Assembly (NCBI GenBank): GCA_021014945.1
Contig: MU266462.1
Coordinates: 1-53,872 of the forward strand
Length of the DNA stretch: 53,872 nt
Reading direction: 5' to 3'
From: Leucogyrophana mollusca
Lineage: Eukaryota > Basidiomycota > Agaricomycetes > Boletales
Part shown: piece by piece, positions 45,686 through 53,872 of the stretch
How the letters are laid out: each line of letters begins with the position of its first letter
Position numbering within the stretch: position 1 is the first letter of the stretch
Program-made: the position numbers and the translations under genes
Notes under the pieces: generated by a model
Database searches by the model: none
What the model saw: the letters and a program-made list of their open reading frames with translations, nothing else
Told to the model about the DNA's origin: nothing

Positions 45686-46795
45686 TTAATGTTCTCCTAC
45701 AGCCCCCCGCCTCTCTCCCTGGTTCGCCAGCACAGAATTGGTGCGGAGGACACTCTGGATCGTCGAGCTCACGCCACCGGCGCCGAGTATGCTCGCCTTC
45801 CCAGCCAGCACCACGTCCGGCACAGCGAGGAGCGGGACGAGCGTCGTGTGTATGGGTGTGACGCCTGAGTCGAGACCGCCCCAAAACGGGGTGCATGGCC
45901 CCGAGGCGCAGGGAGGTCTTTGTGGGGACTGTACTAGAGCGTTTTCGTCGCCACCCCCAGTTGAACTCGATGTCGAGGAGGCAGTGGAGGACATGGCCTC
46001 AGGCAACGGCGCAGGGTCAGGAAAGACCACGCTGCGGCCGTGAACGAGACAGCACTTGAGGGCATCGATCTCCTCGCGGAGGGTGTTCGGATTGGGAGGA
46101 GCTGAGCTCGGTGCGGATGGCGGAGATGAGGTAAGAGTCGTTCTCGGGGTATGACGACAGACTCAAATGACCACCCACGACAGCGAATGTAGTCCATCAC
46201 CCTAGAGAATCATGCTTGCCGGGAGGCGAGCGCAGTGATGGAGTGCGTGTGGAAGGATCTCGAAGCACCCCGTGTCGCGGGCGAAGTTGACGACCTCGAA
46301 GACATTGTCCATCCCGTGTTCACGAGCGAGCGTGTGTGTCGGGTCGTCGAATGATTAGAGCGTAGAGGGGAAGCCGAGTAAGTTGAACTTGTCGATGGCG
46401 CGTTCACGCAGGCTTCTGCAGCGGTATTTCGTGCTCAAGCGAAGAATGCCGGATATGAGGTCAAAGGAGTACGAGAAACCACGAAAGTAACTGTATGGGA
46501 CACATAGCGCGCCGTGGTTAGCAGGCAAAGTCACTATCCTCTGTCCCCCCTGTCTCAGACTCACAATGGCTAGTAGAGCGTCATCAACAAATGTACGAAC
46601 TGCGCTGAGCTGTCTTGCAGATAGACGACTGGACAGCCTATCATGATTTCTCCGTGATACGGATTGGTGAGGTCGACAAGTCTGCGGAATATTCGAGTCG
46701 AGAGTGTGAATGATGATATGGAACAGTGGACACAAGAGGCACTTGTCGACCCTAAAAATAAAAACGCTCGCGCCGCTCTCAAACCAGCGCTTCAT
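45686..46795 (-). pseudogene. BTB/POZ-domain protein, decayed
   Basis: The minus strand shows the layout of agaricomycete BTB proteins in order, but across several frames. VFIFRVDKCLLC is the BTB start, then comes DLTNPYHGEIMIGCPVVYLQDSS in a second frame. ILRLSTKYRCRSLRERAIDKF and FPSTL end at a stop, while the same frame continues after it with FDDPTHTLAREHGMDNVFEVV and FARDTGCFEILPHALHHC. Farther on (46030-45686) come HGRSVVFPDPAPLPE and CTPFWGGL, which also fit the family's C-terminal half. At least one frameshift and one nonsense codon (TAA, about 46362) make it a pseudogene. BTB proteins of this kind are very numerous in Agaricomycetes; their roles are mostly unknown. Confidence 0.75.
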
Positions 46796-47039
46796 ATATT
46801 GACTGGAGCCCGGTGATACGAGTCAGGCAGCAGGGCTATGTTGACATTATTGAATTCGAGGTTAGAGGGGCGATTGTCCATGGACGTTGCAGAACGAACG
46901 TGGTTGGGTGTCCCTACAGGTCACCATTGGCACTCGTAAATCCGTCCGGCATGCTCGCCGCCGGCCCGCGGGGGCACGTCTTTATGGTTTTCTGTTGCCC
47001 GTTGGTGCGGGGTAAGATGGAAGCACTTTTGAGAGTCTC

Positions 47040-48170
47040 CATTCGTCAAGAACTCAGCGACGAAGCTAACGCTGAAACTGACAAGGGAGGGACATCAGAG
47101 CCGATGGCTATAATTCCCAGAAGGAGGGTAACTTACAGAGTATACACCGTAGCACCTATACGATTCGAGTACATCAAGGAACGTTGATCGAACAGTGCAC
47201 CCGCTAGCTGGACGGAGCCGACGACGATGTTCTGTTGACCGAATATGGATGAATAGACAATCCTGTCTTTGCGAGACAAGGTGTACTCAGCGCACCTTCA
47301 AGTTCACTTCGACGATATGGGACACTGACCATATTTCTAAGGCCAAGCAGTATATGTGGGCCAGGGCCCAGCGTTGTCGGTGTTACCGAGGAGGGGTTAC
47401 CATCTGGGACCAGGGGGAAGGAGTAGGCGAGAAGGGTTTATGGTCTGCCGCAGCGAACAACGGCAACCCGGAACGGATTAGCCATTCCACTTGGGCTAAG
47501 ATGAATGTTGTGACGGTCGAATTGAGAGGACAAAGACATCTGATTTTTATTACAATCCAGTTCCATTCCCTTGCCATCGAACCACTGAACGTCCTAATTA
47601 CGACCCGTCGTCGGAGTGCGGAGCGTCTTTTCAATCTGTGTTCGAGCGCGCAACACCTGACACAACCGGCAAGTGGCGACAGGCTCGGTCGACCGGGCCA
47701 GAAGTACCAGAGCGACAATGAACCAAGTCACCATGTCAAGCGCCAGTGGCGGCGCGCATGATTGTGAATCAACTCGTATTAGGCATACTCACGTACACCG
47801 CGTCTCTCGACTGGTTCTCCAAAGTAGCGCGAGAACTCGTGAAACGGCGACAACAGGGCAAGTTGCGGGAGTCCACACAATAGAACCTGGAGAGACAGAT
47901 GAAGATAGTAGGCCATGGACAGGTACTTGCGATGAGATTTGATCGACGGCCTAGGGAACCACCGGGAATATTGCCGAACCCCACAGCCGCAACAAGTGGC
48001 GAGCCGACTGATGTTTGCCATAACCTCCCCATTCTCGCTCATGACGCCTCGGTGACAACGACAGCAGGAGACGAAGGGAATCCCTTAAGGTGTCCAAAGA
48101 ACTGAAAGAAAGCGAACTGCAATTAAGTCGAAGGGGTACTTTGTGTAAGTCGTTTTCCATCATTGGAGGA
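47040..48170. repeat. Duplicated segment a, copy 2
   Basis: This is the counterpart of 36770-37950 in direct orientation, about 10.2 kb away. It includes the same P450 relic and the same AT-rich flank, and is followed by segment c sequence (47960-48420). Confidence 0.8.
47110..47735 (-). pseudogene. Cytochrome P450 N-terminal relic, copy 2
   Basis: From ATG 47735 the minus strand reads MVTWFIVALVLLARS, then a decayed hinge and GPWPTYTAWP followed by TAG where copy 1 has GAG. The exon RIVYSSIFGQQNIVVGSVQLAGALFDQRSLMYSNR then ends in CTG before a GTAAGT donor. It is more damaged than copy 1 in the hinge but keeps the next exon. There is no heme-binding region. Confidence 0.65.
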
Positions 48171-48179
48171 GTGCGACGC

Positions 48180-48420
48180 GGTGGTTTGGGGTGCGTGATC
48201 ATGAGTTTGGCCCGGGTGTGGCGAGGTTGCGGGGGAGTGGCATACGACGGCCCAGTACTAGAGTGGGGTGTGCTCGGCGATGGAGGGTCCGCGGAGGAGT
48301 GCGGAGAGGGAGAGGAATTTGTGGGGAGCGCACGCGGCGAGGGTGGGCGCGGGATCTTGCGTAGGGCTACTCGGGCCCTGGGTGGCTGGATCGCCAGGCG
48401 CGGAGGAGTCGGAGTGTTTA
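48180..48420 (-). pseudogene. Second TPLYWAVV-type relic
   Basis: The minus strand reads HKFLSLSALLRGPSIAEHTPL, a stop, then YWAVV, in line with the segment at 37794-38080. It forms the right end of duplicated segment c. No function known. Confidence 0.4.
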
Positions 48421-51400
48421 CACTGTACAGCCACGCCTGCGTCTGCTTGAGGCTGGGCGGCAAGGCAGCGGCGCCGAGGGAGATGATGAACAGTCACGAG
48501 GTTGTTTTGCGTGGGAGCGTGGGGAGCTGGGCAACGAAGCTGATGTAATCGGTGACGAGGAGCAGGGAGCCGCGGCAACGAAGTACTTGCGCACCGTCAA
48601 CTCTACACCAGTAGCCCACGTCGGAGATCGCGCGGAGGAGGAGTGCAGGCGGGAGGGGGTGTGCAAATCAGTGTGGTGGAACAACGAGCTCGTGGATCAC
48701 AGCCAACTGCGAAGCGCAGCCACGAGGTTGTTTTGCGTGGGAGCGGCGGCGAGGACGAGTAGGACGACGGTGATGTCGATGGCCGGTGACGGTGGCGAGC
48801 CGGATGACGAAGCTGATGTAATCGCTGACAACGCTGACTTTCCACCAGACACAACGCCAGCCCCAGCCCACCTCGTCGTTATCAGTTCCGACACCGACGC
48901 GTCTTGGAGTGAGCCGTTCCAAACTCCGACTGGAAGAGCCACACCCAACTCCTGGGTCGATATCGCCCCACCACAAGGCCTTTCTCCCCGACGCATTCAA
49001 TCCTGGTAGACCAGCGAAGCCGCGTCTACAAGCACAGGGTTCCCTTACGTCCCGTCTCCCCAGCTCAGTCATACCTTGTCGGAAGACCATCCCACGTATC
49101 ATTGTGTATTCTCCCTCCCATGTGTGCCCCGCGCCTCGTCTCCCAAGCCCGTTCACAGACTGCTCCACTCGTTTCACCTCCTGGCCTTGAACCTGTGCAT
49201 TAGGAAGTTGATGTGATCGCTGACAAGAGCATCTTCAGTACCGGCGACTATCTCCAAGCTTTCATCAGAGGGCAGGCATATTTATCCACTACTAGAAAAC
49301 GAGGTGTCATTGTCAGTAGTCTTCTCTCGGTAGGCTATCCTTTCATTGCTTAACTTCCTTGGTTACAGCAGGCGCCGTCATTTTCACGACCCTCGTTTTG
49401 TTCTCCCTGTTTGTGTACTCTGGTTTCAGGTCCCGCGTTGCTCTTCCTGCAAGTTGTCAAAGTCGTTTAAACCACCACGTCAGCGTCCACTTTGTCGCTT
49501 TTGTGGCCCTTATCGTCCAAGTGGCCTTGAGCGTGTAAGTGTGCTTGCCTCGACTGGACTGGGAATTCTGACGCAGAATTCTGACGCAAAGCATGCTGTT
49601 CTGCCTCCATGCGGTTAATATTCACGACTACTGCGACGTAAGCTCGCCACTTCGTTGCATGAGGACTTGCTTACGAAGTAGTGGTACAGTATGCCAAATG
49701 GACCCCCGGAAACGCTTGTCACGGTTCCTAGTTCTAACATATCACGATTCAGCGTGCGATATCAGCTTTTAATGCTCGTCCAGTAAAGTGGCTGGACTGG
49801 TTCTTCGAGCGTTCTCGTATCCCTGGACATCGGTAACGCAGCACTAGCTACGCTCGCAGGAGGACCTTATAGGACTGCATGATATCATATCAGCCGCGTG
49901 CGTTTCGTCGGGCTCATATCGTGATTCGGGTGGGTACTATGTTGGACCCCGTTAGCACGAGGAGATGGTGCTTTTTCTTTCTCCTTCGCACCCAAGACTC
50001 GACTAACGCGAGCATTGTAGCCAAAGCACCCCACCCTCCTTGCCTTCGCACGCGCATCTACGCTCCCGCGGAGCTCCATCGCCTTCGACTCACTCAGCGA
50101 CGCTCCCGGCGACCCAAAGGTCCACACTGAACGCTGCACGGAACAACGCGAACGCATCGGGCAGCCGTAAGTCCGCCCTGGCTCTTCTTGTTCCTTTGCC
50201 TTGCCGGTCCTGATCATGCGCTGGGCGGTGCAGCTGCGGAGGCGTGTCTCGCGTGCTGCGCGGAGTGTTCGTAGTGAGGTATCTCAACAGGTGCGCGTGT
50301 ATCGAAATCGGAGTCCTTTCCTTCGGGAGGGCGCTAGTGCTGAGAGAGGCGAAGCGTTGGTTGGGAAACGGGACACCATACATCTCGGCAGCGCGAGATA
50401 CATGGAAGACGTTCACGGATCGCGGTAAGCACGTCTCCACCGCGCCTTCGTGTAAGACTGCTCACTCCGCGACAGGGATCGACGCACTCGTCCACGACTC
50501 GCTCGTCAGCATGAGTAAGTCCCGTGTTCACGCGAACTGACGAGACCATCGTCGACAGCGCTCTGTACTTCCATTGTTGGTCACATGCGTGTCCCCGACG
50601 ACCAGCTCCAGCTGACGGCTCGCCCGACTCGCAGTGACCCAGCCCTCACATAACGTGGAAGGGCAATATACCGCCCCCGTGGCGTCGGGTTCGTTGGCCC
50701 TGTGAGCGAGTGCGCAATTGGCTATCGCGTCCCCTCCTCCCCGAGCGGCGTGACAACCCTGCACGCGCACGACGCCCCCGCGTCGGTCCACATCTCGGGC
50801 AGCATGGTGCATAGGTGTTAAGACCGTTACTCCAGGCCACGTAGAAACGCAAGTGTAGTTCGCGAAAACCTGTTTTCGCAGCCAAACAGCCTTGTCTGTT
50901 AGTGGTACTTGACTCACCACCAACCCTCCCCGTTCCTTTCCGTCAAAGCCTCGATGCCACTCCAACACGGGCCCCTTCTCCTGCCGATGCCTCCAATCCC
51001 CGTCAATCGACGAAGCCGCGTCTTCAAGCACAGTGTCATTATCCCGCCCTGCACTACCGACACAGGGGTCCGTCACGTCGCGTCCCCCCAGCGCGCCTTG
51101 CCAGCAGAGTATCCCCCCCGCCCCACATATCATCACGTCTTCTCCCTCCATGGTGTGCCCCGCCGTCCTGGCCTTGAACCCGTGCGTTGCGAACTTGATG
51201 TGATCGCCGAAAGAGCCTCTTCAGTATCGACGGCCATATCCAGGTTTTCGTCAGAGGGCGTACGACAGCGGCGCATTTATCTACCACGGGGAAACGAGGT
51301 TTTGTTGTCGATGGTATGCGCTCGACTGGCGATCCCTTCCTTCATTACTTAACTTCCTACCTCGCATAATGCCGGAGAAGGCTACCATGAGGATAACGGG

Positions 51401-52129
51401 CATGGCATGTCCAGTGCCCGCTCTTTTCAGGCTTGTCGGGTGTAATAGGAGGCTAGGTGGATGAGCATGTGCACATGAACGCCGCGGGCAAGGAGTATTG
51501 ACGACTACGTGTCTTCAACGACGGAGAAGGGAAAGAACGGCGTGAAAATAGTTACATACTACATAATAATATTGTTGTCAATTTTCACCGATCCACTTGG
51601 CTCCATGGATGTATGCTCTTTGGACGTCGTCTCGTGCGTGCGGTTGGGGCTTGGGGGAAGACCTGAATGGTAGATTCAGCTTCGCCGCTTCGTTCTAGCA
51701 TTCAAGTCGATGCAGCACGCTCGCGATCGGTCTCGTCGATCTAACCTAAGGCATTCAGTGCGTCTCCTCCCCCTTACTGCGCCCCGCTCTACTCTCGTGT
51801 CCCGTTCTACTCCATGTCCCGTCTTCCCGCTGCTAACTCACGCTGATTCGTCTCACCACCACCACTGCCATCATATCCACCCACCCCACACATACCCATC
51901 GACCTAAAAAAGGTCGCCAAATTCCTCGCGCAGAAGATCGCTACCATCGCCTCCGCGACTAACCTACGCCGTATCGTAAGCGAAACGTCACCTGGTACTG
52001 GATCAATCGTCGACTTGCATACCGTAGCCAGGTCACCAAGAGCAGGTGGATTGGTGCAGCACACCGCATGGTCTACGTCCATCGCGGATTCTGAGGCGAG
52101 ATTCGTGCCGTGTGTTCGCCGGGGAGGCG
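48421..52129. other. 3.7-kb of decayed, partly duplicated sequence without a supported gene
   Basis: Open frames such as 48587-49009 (+), 49346-49618 (+) and 50528-51151 (-) have no recognisable domain. An imperfect repeat of GAGGTTGTTTTGCGTGGGAGC occurs at 48498 and 48724, and GAATTCTGACGCA is doubled at about 49562-49588. About 50815-50960 is segment b copy 2. Nothing else stands out. Confidence 0.5.
50815..50960. repeat. Duplicated segment b, copy 2
   Basis: Matches about 38695-38840 in direct orientation. Shared words are CTCCAGGCCACGTAGA, GCAGCCAAACA and CTTGTCTGTTAGTGGTA. Confidence 0.7.
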
Positions 52130-53872
52130 TGTTGGACGCTGGACTGGACGTTGGGGAATCGTTGGGGAGGCACGTCGCCGGCTGCGTTCGGAAGGGGCGC
52201 GTGTGATCTGGGCGGGCGCGTAAACCCCATTCGCGTACAGTTCGTATTCGAGAGCTACATCAAGCCCCAAGCGGAATGTCAGCCTACCCCTGAGCGCCTA
52301 CCCACCACCACCGGAGCCCCTGAGCGGACGCTCACAGCGGATTCCGCGAGGAAGGGGGTGTGGAGGGGGGGCGTGTCCTCCGTCTGTCTCGCAAGAAGGG
52401 CACGAAGTTCAAGCGCACAGAGACAGGATATTTGAGTCGAGAGTATGCGCATTTTTGGGAAGCGGAGGGTAAGGAGCGAGGGCAGGAAAGAAGTCAGGAG
52501 CAGGTACGTACACACATGGCGATTGAATGGTCGTTCTCCGAGCAGAATATAACAACAGATTCACCGTCAGGGAGATTTCTATGCACGGTTTGCATCTCAA
52601 CTGACGACCAATGACACGGTTTTTATCGGAGGGAGCTGCGGAAGTGCCGTCGGGAGGGAGAATGTTGATTTCGCGTCGTCACTGAGAAAGGTTGCGTGTC
52701 CGGATCTATCGTGACGCCAACCCAGAGGAGCGAGGGACTCGCAGGGCGTGCTTAAACTTAGCTGATACCTAGTAGTACCCAGTCCGCCCTCCTGCCTTAT
52801 CCCAGGGTGCGCCTTAAATACACTCACGTCACCTTTGGCCGGATCCCCACACAGGTCGAGTCCCACGACTCTCCTCCCCCCACGTCGCAGCCGATGCTGA
52901 CAATAAGCGTAGTGCTGGGGAAGTTCTCGATCTCAGCGAGAGCGGTAACGAGACAAGTGTGCCAGGACATATGCGGTGCGCACCGTGGGGTTAGTGCAGC
53001 TCCAGGGATACGCATTGTGGGAGAGAGTCCCCGAGGACGGTACACGTGGAGATCGCAGGTGCGTCTAGGGTTGATTTCGCATCGTCGCTGAGAAAGGTTG
53101 CGTGTCCGAATCTATCGGGGCGCCAGCCCAGAAGAGCGAGGAACTTGCAGGGCGTGCTAAAACTCAGCTGATACCTAGCAGTACCCAGTCCGCCTCCTTC
53201 TCTGTCCCAAAAATGCACCTTAAACACACTCACGTCACCTTTAGCCGGATCCCTATACAGGTCGAGTCCCGCGATTCTCCTCCCCCCGCGTCGCAGCCGA
53301 TGTTGACAATAAGCGTGGTGCTGGGGAAGTTCTCGATCTCAGCGAGAACGGCAACGAGATAAGTGTGCCGGGACATATGCGGTGCGCGCCGTGGGGTAAG
53401 TGCAGCTCCAGGGATACGCATTGGGAGAGAGAGTCCCCGAGGACGGTACACGTGGAGATCGCGAGTGCGTCTAGGGTAGACGTCAAGGCGTAGATGGCGG
53501 GGAAGAACAGGAAAGAAGTTGCTGACGTTGTTCAGAACGACACCGAACTTGATACGAAAGAGTAAGTACAGCAGAGCAGGGGAAACGAACTCACCGAGTG
53601 CAGGTGATCATCAGTGCAGGACACGATCAAGTAATTGTTCCAAAGTTCAAACGCCGATGTGACCAAATACTTGTGTTTCGACCACACCCAACGCTCAAGC
53701 CCATCAATCCGAGACTAACGCCAAAAGCAGTGCAACGATGGGATCGCTTGTTGTTGTTGTGGTTTATCTCGTTCGAAACCTTTCAAGCTCCAGCCTGCCC
53801 TCTGAACGAGCCTATACTTATCGCCTCTGTCCGATACAAAGGTCCGTCATCGTCAAGAGCCACACTCCTCGA
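52130..53872. repeat. Dispersed ~1-kb repeat, copies 3 and 4 (right arm of the 12.8-kb direct repeat)
   Basis: 52130-53060 matches 31520-32530, and 53071-53872 matches 40200-40995. The match continues to the last base of the window. The right end is the youngest-looking duplicate in the window. Confidence 0.85.
52665..53475. repeat. 406-bp tandem duplication
   Basis: Two units, 52665-53070 and 53071-about 53475, both start TTGATTTCGC and end near GTGCGTCTAGGG. They are about 90% alike by eye. The junction at 53070/53071 falls inside the sequence that is continuous in the other copies. Confidence 0.8.

Noticed and set aside
49346..49618. Zinc-finger protein suggested by CSSCKLSKSFKPPRQRPLCRFC
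   Set aside because: Only two Cys pairs with unusual spacing in a short frame of repeat-rich DNA; no supporting context.

Overview
The window looks like nuclear DNA of a mushroom-forming basidiomycete (Agaricomycetes). Protein-coding exons are split by many short introns (about 42-65 bp, mostly GT-AG). The gene families are typical of that group: FunK1 kinases, C2-TPR-CHAT proteins, BTB proteins, caspase-domain proteins, and relics of OrdA-like P450s. No rRNA, tRNA, CRISPR or prokaryotic signal was found.

The left part (about 2.5-19.8 kb) is gene-bearing chromosome. In order it holds: a caspase-like (C14) protease (+, 2.6-4.7 kb); an MFS sugar/quinate-type transporter (+, 6.5-8.3 kb); an unrecognised basic, disordered protein (+, 9.7-10.5 kb); an HMG-box transcription factor (+, 11.2-12.9 kb); a DHA1-type MFS drug transporter with 13 exons (-, 13.6-15.9 kb); and an extended SDR ketoreductase with a 9-nt micro-exon (-, 18.3-19.8 kb). 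The exon chains I derived for the two transporters, the HMG protein and the SDR sum to whole reading frames.

From about 20 kb onward the window is an accessory, repeat-rich island. It starts with a FunK1 kinase cluster (20.4-29.6 kb): one complete gene of 893 codons, one short gene without an N-lobe, and three broken copies. Next come a 299-codon protein that I tentatively compare with fungal gasdermin-like proteins (33.0-34.2 kb) and a DXO/RAI1-family decapping nuclease gene with an apparent frameshift (35.1-36.3 kb). A large C2-TPR-CHAT protease gene follows (41.3-44.7 kb), with an in-frame TGA between the TPR array and the CHAT domain. A BTB pseudogene (45.7-46.8 kb) and P450 relics make up the rest of the recognisable coding material.

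Much of 31-54 kb consists of diverged duplicates of the same sequences. The copies around 39.8-41.0 kb and 52.4-53.9 kb are nearly identical at the right edge. The first copy runs directly into the CHAT gene, so a second CHAT copy may lie just outside the window. A 265-bp block of about 40-bp units occurs in inverted orientation at 0.66 and 21.7 kb, with a rearranged third copy at 22.8 kb.

The most interesting idea is a cell-death or self-defence type island: a caspase-like protease, a CHAT protease, a gasdermin-like candidate, divergent kinases and an RNA decapping nuclease, embedded in fast-duplicating DNA. The individual domain calls are mostly firm. The gasdermin-like call and the idea that these genes act together are inference.
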